Shown here in pieces: positions 44,979-53,765 of a stretch of DNA of 64,000 bases (the stretch's first letter is position 1; each line of letters begins with the position of its first letter). Source of the stretch: Desulfobulbus sp. (GTDB lineage Bacteria; Desulfobacterota; Desulfobulbia; Desulfobulbales; Desulfobulbaceae); NCBI GenBank assembly GCA_031280615.1, contig JAITGO010000010.1, positions 1 to 64,000 on the forward strand, read 5' to 3'. The notes beneath the pieces were generated by a model. It had not been told where the DNA came from and did no database searches. It was given only the letters and a program-made list of their open reading frames with translations. The position numbers were made by a program, and so were the translations under genes.

Positions 44979-46088
44979 TCAGAGATCGAGACCGGTGGTG
45001 TCGCGGTTGAGGACTTCGCAGCCCTCTTCGGTGACCACCACCATGTTTTCCAGGCGGATGCCGCCCCAATCGGCCAGATACAGCCCCGGTTCCACGGTCA
45101 CCACCATGCCGGCGTGCAATTGCTTGCGCCAGCGCGGCGACAGGCGGGGTTCCTCGTGGACGGCGATGCCCACTCCGTGGCCCAGGCCGTGACCGAAGGC
45201 ATTGCCGTATCCCCCGTCGGCCAGCACTTGGCGCGCGGCCCGGTCGACCGCCGCCCCGGTCACGCCGGCGCGGATGGCGCCGATGCCGGCCAGCATGGCC
45301 CGCCGCACCAGCCGGTGGCGGTCGATATAGGTCTGGTTCGGCTTGCCGAACACGAAGGTGCGGGTCATGTCGGAGCAGTACCCCCGGAAGACCAACCCCA
45401 TGTCGATCATCACCAGATCGCCGGCTTGCAGTTCGCGGTCGGTGGGCACGGCGTGCGGCCGGGCGGCATTGGTACCGAAGGCGACGATAGTGTCGAAACT
45501 CGGTCCCTCGGCGCCCATTTCCCGCATGGTCAGGTCGATGGCCAGGGCGATCTCCCGCTCGGTCATGCCCGGCTCGATGGTCCGGTGCACCGACTGGAAG
45601 ACCTTTTCGTTGAGGGCGGTGGACTGGCGCAGCAGGCGCAGTTCGTACTCGTCCTTGATCACCCGCATCTGTTCGATCAAGCCGCTGACCGGGTGGAGGG
45701 CTAAGTCGTTGCCGGCGCAGAAACCGGCTAGGCGGATGAAGGCCGAATGGAGGAAATAATCGCTTTCAAAGGCCAGGGTGCGGAAGCCGATTTTTTTTTG
45801 CAGCCGCTCCAGCAGGTTGATGAGGCCCTTGGCATACAGCTCCACCCGGTACAGCGGCGCCTCGTCCTCGGCCTGCAGGGTGAAGCGGGAGTCGGTGAGG
45901 AGATAGGGCTGGCCTTCGCAGGGGATGAGCAGAAAGCCGCTGGTCTCCTGGATGCCGTGGTCCGGGGCGGTGTAGCCGCTCAGGTAGCGGCGGTTCTGCG
46001 GCTGCGAAACCAGCAGGGCATCGATCTTTTTTCGGCGCAGATAGGCCTGGAGGCGGTTGAGCCGGTCGGCCTGGAGATCCCCGCCCAT
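44979..46088 (-). CDS. pepQ: Xaa-Pro peptidase (M24 family, creatinase fold)
   Basis: The 369-residue protein has an N-terminal creatinase-like domain (LVSQPQNRRYLSGYTAPDHGI) and a C-terminal M24 domain. Metal ligands are in LVMIDMGLVFRGYCSDMTRTFVF (two Asp), GHGLGHGVGIAVHEEP (His), VTVEPGLYL (Glu) and GIRLENMVVV (Glu). This is an aminopeptidase P or prolidase type enzyme; the substrate preference cannot be told from sequence. The start at 46088 is just after the stop of the upstream gene; an ATG at 46106 is an alternative. Confidence 0.91.
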   Translation of the reverse strand: MGGDLQADRLNRLQAYLRRKKIDALLVSQPQNRRYLSGYTAPDHGIQETSGFLLIPCEGQPYLLTDSRFTLQAEDEAPLYRVELYAKGLINLLERLQKKIGFRTLAFESDYFLHSAFIRLAGFCAGNDLALHPVSGLIEQMRVIKDEYELRLLRQSTALNEKVFQSVHRTIEPGMTEREIALAIDLTMREMGAEGPSFDTIVAFGTNAARPHAVPTDRELQAGDLVMIDMGLVFRGYCSDMTRTFVFGKPNQTYIDRHRLVRRAMLAGIGAIRAGVTGAAVDRAARQVLADGGYGNAFGHGLGHGVGIAVHEEPRLSPRWRKQLHAGMVVTVEPGLYLADWGGIRLENMVVVTEEGCEVLNRDTTGLDL

Positions 46089-46090
46089 GG

Positions 46091-46678
46091 TCAGGCCCCG
46101 GTCCATTCCTGCAATTGGGCCTTGAACTGCTCCAGGGCCTGGCCGTACTGGCGGTCGAGATCCATTTCCAGCCGGGCCCACTGGTCCTTGAACTGGGGCT
46201 CCATGGTGGGGTCGATCTTCATTCCGTCGGCTTTCATGCCCTTGCGCATGAGCATTTGTTCGATCTGCATCCGCATCTGTTCCTTGAGCTGTTCGTACAG
46301 CTGGGTGCGGTGTTGGCCATATTGGGAGGCAATGGTTTGCAATTCCCGGCACAGGGCGGAGATGTCGGCGGAATCCCGATTGAGTTCGACGATGCCCTGG
46401 ACGGCCTTGCCCAGCCGACCGGTGCCGTCGTCATCGCGGGGCAAAAAGAGGTTGCGCAGCAGGGAGGCCAGCATGCCCTTGCGGATGGCGGCCCGCTGTG
46501 CCGGCTCCTGTTCTTCCAGCAGGGCAAGCAGGGAAGGTTGGGTGCCGTTGAGGAATTCGGCGGTGCAGTGCATGCCCTTTTTCAGGTTTTCCTCGTGGCG
46601 CATCTCGTCCGGGGTGGCAACGCCCATGCGGGCGGCGCGCTCCATGACCAGATCCATGGTTGACTTGATTCCTGCCAT
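46091..46678 (-). CDS. Helical conserved-looking protein before the peptidase gene
   Basis: The 195-residue protein is highly helical and rich in Met, Gln and charged residues (MAGIKSTMDLVMERAARMG, QTIASQYGQHRTQLYEQLKEQMRM, MDLDRQYGQALEQF), suggesting a coiled-coil or bundle. It lacks a signal peptide or membrane segment. It is two bases from the peptidase gene start and likely co-translated with it. The family is not recognised. Confidence 0.72.
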   Translation of the reverse strand: MAGIKSTMDLVMERAARMGVATPDEMRHEENLKKGMHCTAEFLNGTQPSLLALLEEQEPAQRAAIRKGMLASLLRNLFLPRDDDGTGRLGKAVQGIVELNRDSADISALCRELQTIASQYGQHRTQLYEQLKEQMRMQIEQMLMRKGMKADGMKIDPTMEPQFKDQWARLEMDLDRQYGQALEQFKAQLQEWTGA

Positions 46679-46746
46679 GAACGGGTTCTCCTTGGTGGGT
46701 TGGGATGGTCGCTGTGGCTTGCGACTATAAACATTGTCGGCGCAAA

Positions 46747-48111
46747 CTACAAGCCGCGGCCATCGATCAGGCGGGCGGTGAAAAAGCCGTCGAGGCCGTC
46801 GGATGGGTTGGGACTGAAATATCCCGAACCGTCGACCAGCCGGTGCGCGGCTTCGGGAAGGAAGAGGGTGGCGTTTTCCGCGGCAAAATGGGGACAGCGC
46901 TCGATAAACAGCCGGATTGCCTCCTGGTTTTCCTCGAGTTCCAGTGAACAGGTGGCGTAGATGAGAACGCCGCCCGGTTTGAGCAGGCTGGCGGCGATTT
47001 CCAGCAGGTGGACCTGGGTTTGCCGGTAGGTTGCCAAATCCTCGGGTCGGCGATTCCAGCGGATGTCCGGCTGGCGGCGGATGACGCCGGTTCCCGAGCA
47101 GGGGGCGTCGATGAGGATGACATCGAACGGTTGGGGGCGTCCGGCGGCATAGCCGCGCAGATCGGTCCGCACCGGCAATACTGCCTGGCTGTGGCCCAGG
47201 CGGCGGAGATTGTCGCGGAGCAGGCGATAGCGGCGCGGGTCCGGCTCGACGGCAACGATGCTCCCGTCTGGCGGCAGCATTTCGGCCAGATGCGAGGTCT
47301 TGCCGCCCAGGCCGGCGCAGCCGTCAAGCACCCGGCAACGGCTTGGCAGCGGGCCGGCTAGCAGGGAGGCCAGTTGGGCCGCCTCATCCTGCACCTGGAA
47401 GTGGCCCGCCTCGTAGCCGGGCAGGGCGGCGATGGAGCCGGGGAAGGTGTCGACGACCAGGCTCGCCGGGCTGTACACTCCCTTGCGGGCGGCGATGCCG
47501 GTCTTGGTCAGGGCCTCGAGCAACAGGGTGCGGCCGGTGCGACGGGTGTTGATTCGCAGAGTGAGCGGCGGTTCGGCATTGTTGATCCGGCAGATGGCCC
47601 GGGTCGTTTCCTGGCCGAAACGGGCCTGCCAGCGCTCGATCATCCAGGCCGGGTGATTGAGCAACGGCGGTTCGGCCGCGGCCAGTTGATCCGCCGTGGG
47701 CAGGGTCGCCCGGCTGCGAGCCACGGCCCTGAGGATGCCGTTGACAAAGCCGATCAGCCAGGGCGGCTGGCCGGCCTCCTTGAGGGTGTTGACCGTGGCG
47801 TTGACCGCCGCGGATTCGGGCATGCGGTTGAGGAAGAGCAACTGGTACACCCCGATCCGCAGGGTCATCAGGGTGCGCGGCTTCATCTTGCGCAACGGGT
47901 GTCGGGCAAAGGATCGGAGGATATGGTCGAGATACTCTTTCTGACGTAGCACCCCGTAAACGAGGGTTTTGACCAGGCCCCGATCAAGGTCGGTCAGGCG
48001 CTCGATTGTCGCATGGAAGAGAATATCCACGGAGTTATGGGTCGTGGCCCACAGGCAGAGGATTTCGACCGCGGTGGCGCGGGGCGTGGGGTGCGGTGGA
48101 GAGGGGGCCAT
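46747..48111 (-). CDS. rsmB: 16S rRNA (cytosine-5)-methyltransferase RsmB
   Basis: The 454-residue enzyme has an N-terminal NusB-like RNA-binding part (TAVEILCLWATTHNSVDILFHATIE, VLRQKEYLDHIL) and a C-terminal SAM methyltransferase (VLDGCAGLGGKTSHLAEML). The catalytic cysteines are in IDAPCSGTGVIRRQPDIRW and YATCSLELEENQ. It methylates C967 of 16S rRNA in other bacteria. I used the Met at 48111 since the upstream 25 residues have no conserved part; no good ribosome site distinguishes the two. tRNA-Leu lies divergently to the right. Confidence 0.93.
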   Translation of the reverse strand: MAPSPPHPTPRATAVEILCLWATTHNSVDILFHATIERLTDLDRGLVKTLVYGVLRQKEYLDHILRSFARHPLRKMKPRTLMTLRIGVYQLLFLNRMPESAAVNATVNTLKEAGQPPWLIGFVNGILRAVARSRATLPTADQLAAAEPPLLNHPAWMIERWQARFGQETTRAICRINNAEPPLTLRINTRRTGRTLLLEALTKTGIAARKGVYSPASLVVDTFPGSIAALPGYEAGHFQVQDEAAQLASLLAGPLPSRCRVLDGCAGLGGKTSHLAEMLPPDGSIVAVEPDPRRYRLLRDNLRRLGHSQAVLPVRTDLRGYAAGRPQPFDVILIDAPCSGTGVIRRQPDIRWNRRPEDLATYRQTQVHLLEIAASLLKPGGVLIYATCSLELEENQEAIRLFIERCPHFAAENATLFLPEAAHRLVDGSGYFSPNPSDGLDGFFTARLIDGRGL

Positions 48112-48310
48112 GGCGATGCGGTGATGGCTTGGCAGGAAATATCGCGGAATCTTTGGCGAAATAAAAGGACTCGAAGCAATCGCCATTGTGGTCGCACAAT
48201 GCCATGCTTGCCGTCAATTGCAACGTTTTTTTCGAATGGTTGCGCTCTCCTGGCCTCTGCTTTCCCCTTGACAGCAAAAAGGACGATACGGTAAAAAGAA
48301 CCCTCATCGC

Positions 48311-48397
48311 GCCGGAGTGGTGAAACTGGTAGACGCACTGGACTCAAAATCCAGCGGGGGCAACCCCATGTCGGTTCGATTCCGACCTCCGGCACCA
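48311..48397 (+). tRNA. tRNA-Leu(CAA)
   Basis: The cloverleaf has acceptor GCCGGAG/CTCCGGC, anticodon stem TGGA/TCCA with loop CTCAAAA giving CAA, a long class II variable arm (GCGGGGGCAACCCCATGT) and T-arm CGGTTCGATTCCG, and ends in encoded ACCA. It is followed by a strong terminator and an AT-rich stretch that appears inserted. Confidence 0.96.
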
Positions 48398-48399
48398 AA

Positions 48400-48415
48400 A
48401 AAAGATCAAGGGCTT
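48400..48415 (+). repeat. tRNA-Leu 3'-flank repeat, left copy
   Basis: AAAAGATCAAGGGCTT (16 bases) directly after the tRNA-Leu CCA is repeated exactly at 49989-50004. Each copy begins a near-identical terminator hairpin. The two copies flank the AT-rich segment. Confidence 0.7.
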
Positions 48416-48444
48416 ACAGATTCACCCCTGTAAGCCCTTTTTTT
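48408..48444 (+). terminator. Intrinsic terminator after tRNA-Leu
   Basis: AAGGGCTTACAG pairs with CTGTAAGCCCTT (loop ATTCACCC), followed by a T run. It ends the tRNA-Leu transcript. Confidence 0.88.
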
Positions 48445-48633
48445 GTTCGCTTGCATGAACTTGCATATCCTTAATGCGAGCTTTTTCTGCCATCTTCAGG
48501 AGTTTTCAACATCGGGATTTGCCCCGACTTTTCCGGTTAAATCGCTTTATTTTGATTGGAAAAAAATATAGTTTGTCACCGCTGTGATACGGAGATTGTC
48601 TTTCGGGGGTATCCCCTTTTCCGACCTGCAGGT

Positions 48634-49068
48634 TTATTTATCGCGATCGGCATCAGTATCAGGTAACGATCGTCTCAATATGAATGAGGCGTATTTTTTA
48701 TCTTCAACGCATATATGCCTGATCCACCAGTTTTTTAAAAATTGCAATAATTCACCGGTATCATTGTAAATTTTTAGTTTTGAGGCCATGTCGATAGTCT
48801 TTATATACAATTCATTGTGTAATTTTATATGGGCTTCAGCTTCTGGATAGTTCCAGTCTTTAATTATCCCTTCCTCTGTAATAAAATGAAATTTTGTATA
48901 TTCATTCAAAATTGTAATTGTTGAAGCTGTGATCATTGTTCCATCTTTATTTCGCATGAAATAATGCAACGTATTGATGGTTGATATGATTGCCCTGTGC
49001 TGTTCGTCTATTATTGGTATTCCTAGATTATTTTCTTCGTTCCAAACGATATATAGAGGAATATTCAT
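48634..49068 (-). CDS. Bacteriohemerythrin
   Basis: The 144-residue protein fits single-domain bacteriohemerythrins. The di-iron ligands are seen in IPIIDEQHRAIISTIN, TKFHFITEEGIIKDW, EAHIKLHNELY and the final RHICVEDKKY. It binds O2 reversibly and may buffer or sense oxygen. Codons and intergenic DNA are strongly AT-rich compared with the GC-rich genes around it, which suggests recent transfer. It sits in the tRNA-Leu islet with a zinc-ribbon gene. Confidence 0.88.
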   Translation of the reverse strand: MNIPLYIVWNEENNLGIPIIDEQHRAIISTINTLHYFMRNKDGTMITASTITILNEYTKFHFITEEGIIKDWNYPEAEAHIKLHNELYIKTIDMASKLKIYNDTGELLQFLKNWWIRHICVEDKKYASFILRRSLPDTDADRDK

Positions 49069-49117
49069 GTTGCAGTGTGACTGGTCTGTTTCCCCGAATT
49101 AACTACTCGATTTTCAA

Positions 49118-49456
49118 TTAAAAGGCTACTTTTTCACCGCAAGCTGAACACTGGTATGTGGTATCTTTTATGCCCGCTTCGCTGAAGGACGGGCTATCCG
49201 AACTTTCGGTTTTTTTGAGCAAGGCACTTCCGCAATGACCACAATGGCTTGAATGATGTTGATTGCTCGCAAACGATTCGGTACGGTTTTTTTGTTCATT
49301 AAGACGCTTTTTGAGTTCCGCATTTTCAGTCTCAAGATCTTGTACTTTATTCTCGATTCTCGATAATTGAGCGGATAGGATTTCGAGGTGCTCCTTGAGT
49401 GTATCGGAATTGCCGTTCTCGTTGATCAATTTCTTTAAAAACTGAATTGGTTCCAT
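49118..49456 (-). CDS. Coiled-coil zinc-ribbon protein in the AT-rich islet
   Basis: The 112-residue protein has an N-terminal coiled coil (heptads in LEILSAQLSRIENKVQDLE), a spacer with HHSSHCGHCGSALL (first Cys pair) and a C-terminal QCSACGEKVAF (second pair), forming a zinc-ribbon hairpin. It has no catalytic motif. It lies 49 bases upstream of the hemerythrin start on the same strand and is also AT-rich, so both probably arrived together. Function unknown. Confidence 0.7.
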   Translation of the reverse strand: MEPIQFLKKLINENGNSDTLKEHLEILSAQLSRIENKVQDLETENAELKKRLNEQKNRTESFASNQHHSSHCGHCGSALLKKTESSDSPSFSEAGIKDTTYQCSACGEKVAF

Positions 49457-49988
49457 ATCGACTTTGCTCCGTTGTGGCTCGATAAAGGAGTTGATGTGAG
49501 TTGTATTCTTGATTGATATTTTTGTACTGTGTAAACTTGAACATCCTTCCCTTGTTAGGGAACGGAGGTAAGCTTATAATCGTTTATAACTATTATTTTT
49601 TAAAACGATGAGTACCGATTTTTTATTATATTTTTGATATGATGAAACAGAAAAAATTTTATTTCTGGCAATTTTTTCAAAAAATTCTGATATTTTTGTG
49701 TTTTGATATAAGTATGCCCCTTTTGACGAGAGGTGTCTAGACGTATCTTCTTTCCACCGTAAAGATTGAGACAAAACTTTCGAGCTGGCCCGCATTCATT
49801 GTTTCCAGTCGTTTTTGGCTAAGCGATAAGTCCATCTCGGGATGAATTTTCCCCTTTTCTTCCATTTCCGGCACAACTGGTTGTGATGTTTCACGGATAA
49901 TTTCTCAATCAAAGGCTATATTCTCCCGTCATTTGGGATGGATTTGGTCCCAATTGCATCGAATCCACGGCAAATGACGAAGAGCCAA
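49457..49988. other. AT-rich gene-free stretch of the tRNA-Leu islet
   Basis: This part is strongly AT-rich. A 73-codon open frame exists at 49574-49795 (minus) but shows no ribosome site, motif or plausible composition, so I do not call it. No promoter or RNA is identifiable with confidence. Confidence 0.4.
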
Positions 49989-50004
49989 AAGATCAAGGGC
50001 TTGC
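49989..50004 (+). repeat. tRNA-Leu 3'-flank repeat, right copy
   Basis: Exact copy of the 16 bases at 48400-48415. Weaker similarity continues after the hairpin (CGCTTGCATGAACTTGC versus CGCTCGTGCAAATTTGC), so the duplicated unit was longer, about 60-80 bases. Confidence 0.65.
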
Positions 50005-50032
50005 AGATCGTGTTCTGCAAGCCCTTTTTTAT
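49997..50032 (+). terminator. Duplicate of the tRNA-Leu terminator
   Basis: CAAGGGCTTGCAG pairs with CTGCAAGCCCTT (8-9 base loop), then TTTTTT. It is the same hairpin type as that after tRNA-Leu but follows no gene on this strand. Confidence 0.8.
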
Positions 50033-50191
50033 TGCTCACCCGCTCGTGCAAATTTGCGGATCAGCTTGTTGGAATCCTGCACGGGAAGCGGTGCGACGTG
50101 CACGGACCTTGCGGAGCGCGTCGACCGGCTACCCCGTCTCATCGAGGAACGGTTCGGCTGGGAACGGAGGCAGCCGGTCGACGCAAACGGA

Positions 50192-51238
50192 TTACTCCAA
50201 GGATGGCTTGGGAGTTGCGTTGGTGGGTGCCGGGAGAATCGGGTACAGTACCTGCGGCTGTTTGCCGGTGGTCGATTTGAGGAAGGCGACGATCTTGTCG
50301 ATATCGCCCGTTTTCAGGTCGGCGCCGAGCTGCGAGTCGTTCATCACCGACACCGCTTCCTTCAGATCCCAGACCACTCCGGAATGGAAGTAGGGCGGAG
50401 TGAGTTCGATATTGCGCAACGATGGAGATTTAAAGGAGAATTCGTCATTCTTGGCCTGTGTGACGGCAAAACGTCCCTTGTCGCCGGCAAGGATGGCATC
50501 GCTCGGTTTCTTGACCACGCCCAGCTCGTAGTAGCCGTCTCCGCCCATGTTGGTGCCGCCGTGGCAGGAGACGCAGCCGTGCTCCATGAACAGCTTCAAC
50601 CCCTCTTTTTCTTCCTGATTCATTGCCTGGGCGTTGCCCTTGAGGAAGAGGTCGAATTTGGAGTCCGGGGTGATGAGGGTGGCCTCAAAGACTTCGATGG
50701 CCTTGGCCATGTTGTCGAAGGTCACCGGGTTAGTCTGGCCGGGAAAGGTTTTCTTGAACAACTCCACGTACTCGGGCATGCTGTTGAGGGTCTTGACCAC
50801 GTTGTCCGGGGTGTTGTTCATCTCCACTCCGGCCTGGACCGGTCCCTTGGCCTGCTCGGCCAGATCCTTGGCGCGGCCGTCCCAGAACTGGGCGACATTG
50901 AACACCGAGTTGAGCACCGTGGGGGCGTTGCGCGGACCGCGTTTCCAGCCATGGCCGGTGGAAGTCTGCTGATAGTCCGCACCGCCGAGGCCGACGTTAT
51001 GGCAGGTGTTGCAGCTGATCAGGCTGCTTTTGGAGAGTCGGGGCTCAAAATAGAGCATCTTGCCCAGTTCGATCTTGTCCGGGGTGGCCTCGTTGTCCTT
51101 GATGGCCGGCGCCTTGTCCGGGACGGGGTGGAAGGCGGCCTGAGCATCCTTGAGCAGGCTATCCTCCTTTTCCGCGGCATATCCGGCAACGCTGCCGGCA
51201 AGGGTAAAAATGAGGGCGACAAGATAGGCTTTTTTCAT
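50192..51238 (-). CDS. ccpA: Di-heme cytochrome c peroxidase
   Basis: The 348-residue protein has a signal peptide (MKKAYLVALIFTLAGSVAGYA) and two c-type haem sites, SCNTCHNVGLGG near residue 85 and CVSCHGGTNMGG near 230. Conserved surroundings include GKMLYFEPRLSKSSLISC, GRAKDLAEQAKGPVQ, and FKSPSLRNIELTPPYFHSG. It reduces periplasmic H2O2 to water with electrons from cytochromes. The ATG at 51238 follows AGGAGGAG. A Fur/PerR-like box lies 70 bases upstream, consistent with peroxide or iron control. Confidence 0.94.
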   Translation of the reverse strand: MKKAYLVALIFTLAGSVAGYAAEKEDSLLKDAQAAFHPVPDKAPAIKDNEATPDKIELGKMLYFEPRLSKSSLISCNTCHNVGLGGADYQQTSTGHGWKRGPRNAPTVLNSVFNVAQFWDGRAKDLAEQAKGPVQAGVEMNNTPDNVVKTLNSMPEYVELFKKTFPGQTNPVTFDNMAKAIEVFEATLITPDSKFDLFLKGNAQAMNQEEKEGLKLFMEHGCVSCHGGTNMGGDGYYELGVVKKPSDAILAGDKGRFAVTQAKNDEFSFKSPSLRNIELTPPYFHSGVVWDLKEAVSVMNDSQLGADLKTGDIDKIVAFLKSTTGKQPQVLYPILPAPTNATPKPSLE

Positions 51239-51308
51239 ACTCTCCTCCTGATCCAAGTTGGGTTGGTCGACGTTGTAGCGGGGTTGCTGGTGTGCGCATT
51301 ACTAAACA

Positions 51309-51321
51309 GAGAATGATTCTC
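51309..51321 (-). promoter_or_regulatory. Fur/PerR-like operator upstream of ccpA
   Basis: GAGAATGATTCTC is a perfect 6-1-6 inverted repeat matching the core of Fur-family boxes (GATAATGATTATC-like). It lies about 70 bases before the ccpA start. Fur cannot be told from PerR by this site. Confidence 0.55.
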
Positions 51322-51673
51322 GTTTGCAAGCAATTTGTGGTCCTTTTTGCCGATTCCGAGGCAGAAATCGGTTGGCAAGGCATGTATCGGTCGGTGCGGG
51401 CAAAGCCACCGGTCAATCGGTGAAATTAAGCATGCATGCCTTGGTATCTACGGAAAAGCACGATGTTGTGGCTCAGGTCGCGAACCAGTCTGGCAGGCGC
51501 GAGAAGCCTTGGGGAGAATCGTCCAAAAGATAGCGGTACAGACAATCCGGTCAACAAGCTTGCGGGATTGATTTATCCCAAGGCAATGATATACTGAAAA
51601 ACTTCTATAGTACCTGTTCGATGAAACGAATCGATCCCTGACAAACGCCCGGCTTCATGTCGGTGGAGGAGCG
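51322..51673. other. Gene-free stretch upstream of the small 63-residue gene
   Basis: About 350 bases of mixed composition between the ccpA control region and 51674. No open frame with a ribosome site, no hairpin with T run and no repeat was recognised. Confidence 0.4.
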
Positions 51674-51865
51674 ATGAAAAACAGTCAACGAATTGTACGG
51701 CAATGGGCTGGCTGGCAATTGGTCTGCATTGCCGAGGAGGAATATCTCCTGGTCCGTCGCGGTGGGTTCAATGTCGATTTCGGTGCCGCCAACGATGGCG
51801 ACGCGGTGACCGAGGCGGTCCGCTTGATGAGCGAAATCGATGGCGACAGCGGCCACGCTCTGTAA
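51674..51865 (+). CDS. Possible small protein (63 residues)
   Basis: A strong GGAGGAG site lies just before this ATG. The peptide (QWAGWQLVCIAEEEYLLVRRGG then FNVDFGAANDGDAVTEAV) reads like a small beta-hairpin plus helix. It has no known family, signal peptide or membrane segment. It is convergent with the lipase gene. Only the ribosome site and the sensible composition support it. Confidence 0.45.
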   Translation: MKNSQRIVRQWAGWQLVCIAEEEYLLVRRGGFNVDFGAANDGDAVTEAVRLMSEIDGDSGHAL

Positions 51866-51951
51866 CCGGCCGCCACCCGCGCCGGAACACGGGTATATCT
51901 TGTCCGGGTTCCGCGCCACATGGCGAAGAGCCCGGACATCCGGACAGTTCG

Positions 51952-53586
51952 TTACTCCTCCATCTCCGCGTCGGGGTTCCAGGCCGACACCACAAAGCGG
52001 AGCTGCCCCTCGACGCGGGGAAGGGTCTTGCCGTCGGAGGGGAGCGGAATTTTCACCTCCACCTTGCCGGTCCTCAAAGTCTTGGCGTCCAACTCGGTGG
52101 TTTCGCGATTGAGGGACGTGCCCTGCCAGGCATAATTGATCTTCCATTTGGCGCCGGGTGTGGCCGGCGGAGCCAATTCCACCAGGATTTGGTTGCGGAA
52201 CAGGTAGCTCCCCTCGTAATGCTCGTTGATCCAGAGCTTCTTTTCGACTTCATAGTCCGGGACGCGCACGTTAAGGGACAGGCAGTAGGCCAGGGTGGCC
52301 CGATTGGGATTCACCTTGGCCCGGTTGGCAAGGAACACCGAGGACACGTACAGACTGCCGTTCTCCTTGGGCGAAGCCAGCCAGTTGGCCTGGCTCATGC
52401 ACGCGACCGAATCCTCCACGGCGGTGCGTCGGGTGAGATACCAGAGCTTGCCCCGGGGGGATGCCAGGATTTCGAACTGGTAGAGCGCGTTGATCTGCTT
52501 GCCCGCGTCCTGCTGCTGCTGCACCTCGACGGGCAGGCGGATGTCCGCGATGTCCAGCCAGATGTCCGCACGCACGTCGCCAAACAGAAAGCGGGTGAGA
52601 TTCTGGTAGGCCTCCTCGCTGTTCACAATCCCGTAATGCCCCGAATGGGAACGGTAGGCAAAGGCCTTGGCGCAGGGCTGGCCCGGCTGGCCGTTGCTTT
52701 TGAGCCCGCGCAGGGTGGCGTTGTCGATTTTCACCAGCCCGTCGCTGCCATGGCCGGCAAAGGTCCGGGACAGGCCCATGGCGACCTCGTAGTCCATGCG
52801 GTTGGTCCCCACCATGCAAAAGACCCGGTCCGGAGAAAAACGGTTTTCCGGCAGCCAGTCCACCCGGTCGTCCGGCAGCTTGCTTTTGAGTGCCGCCAAA
52901 CCCAGGTATTGGGCCATCCGTTGGCGATTGAAGTTGTTGATGTCATCCACGCCGAACCATTTGGGGACGTTTACCCCGGCCATGTCGATGCCGTTGTGGG
53001 GGGTGGCGTAGGTGAAGAGCTTGTCGACGTAGCGGCTGGCCTTCTTGGGGTCGTTGGCCGGGTTCTGGAGGAATGCCCGGCAGACCAGGCCGCCCATGGA
53101 GTGGGCCACCAGGTAGCAGCGGAAATCTCCTTCGGCTACGCCGTTTGCCGGGTTTTTACAGACCAGATCCCGCACGCGCAGGACCAGATCGCCCAATTGG
53201 CGGGCGAAATCCTCGATGGGCGGCGTCTTGCCGGTCCCCAGCATCATCGAGGCCTGGTCGTAATAGCGAAAGATGATGATGGAGCGGCTGGAAAGCTGGT
53301 TGCCGGTGGGCTTGCCGGTGGCGTCGATTTCCCATTCCTCGTCCAGGATGTCGCAGCCGTTCTGGTAGACGTTCTCGTAGTTGAAATCCGAGGCAAGACG
53401 CACCACGGGCGACTGGAAAATGAACTTGCGGGGCGGTCGCTTTTTGTCCGGAACCGCCCGGAACACCGTGGACCCCAGGTTGAAGCCGCAGAAAGGATCG
53501 GCGGTCGTCTCCTCGATTTCCTCGGCCGTCATGGCGTAGCCGCGCACATAGATGATGGGATGAAACGGGGTGTTGGGGTTGGGCAT
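51952..53586 (-). CDS. Lipase/esterase-like alpha/beta hydrolase
   Basis: The 544-residue protein has HPIIYVRGYAMT at the N-terminus, the nucleophile elbow CYLVAHSMGGLVCRAFL near residue 160, and a TPHNGIDMAG segment. A His candidate is in RSHSGHYGIVNSEEAYQNLTRFLFGDV. The C-terminal 200 residues are beta-rich and of unknown fold. No signal peptide is seen, so it should be cytosolic. The start at 53586 follows AAGGAGGAG. Acyl-ester substrate is unknown; a triacylglycerol or PGAP1-like activity is possible. Confidence 0.8.
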   Translation of the reverse strand: MPNPNTPFHPIIYVRGYAMTAEEIEETTADPFCGFNLGSTVFRAVPDKKRPPRKFIFQSPVVRLASDFNYENVYQNGCDILDEEWEIDATGKPTGNQLSSRSIIIFRYYDQASMMLGTGKTPPIEDFARQLGDLVLRVRDLVCKNPANGVAEGDFRCYLVAHSMGGLVCRAFLQNPANDPKKASRYVDKLFTYATPHNGIDMAGVNVPKWFGVDDINNFNRQRMAQYLGLAALKSKLPDDRVDWLPENRFSPDRVFCMVGTNRMDYEVAMGLSRTFAGHGSDGLVKIDNATLRGLKSNGQPGQPCAKAFAYRSHSGHYGIVNSEEAYQNLTRFLFGDVRADIWLDIADIRLPVEVQQQQDAGKQINALYQFEILASPRGKLWYLTRRTAVEDSVACMSQANWLASPKENGSLYVSSVFLANRAKVNPNRATLAYCLSLNVRVPDYEVEKKLWINEHYEGSYLFRNQILVELAPPATPGAKWKINYAWQGTSLNRETTELDAKTLRTGKVEVKIPLPSDGKTLPRVEGQLRFVVSAWNPDAEMEE

Positions 53587-53765
53587 GGCTCTCCTCCTTG
53601 AACGGGTTGTCTTCTTGGACGGCACCTCGGTCATCACGGAAATGCCCTGGTTGTGCCGCGTGCACCGTACCGCCGCAAACAGGGGCGGCTACGAAAGATC
53701 GGCCAAAGGCGGAATGTGGGCCATGAACATCGGGAGGCGCGCCAAATCGCGGGCAGCGCCGACAT

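Noticed and set aside
44097..45704. Long plus-strand frames opposite phoH and the peptidase gene
   Set aside because: They are antisense shadows of clear genes and carry no motifs.
49574..49795. 73-residue minus-strand open frame in the AT-rich islet
   Set aside because: No ribosome site, no motif and a composition typical of non-coding AT-rich DNA.
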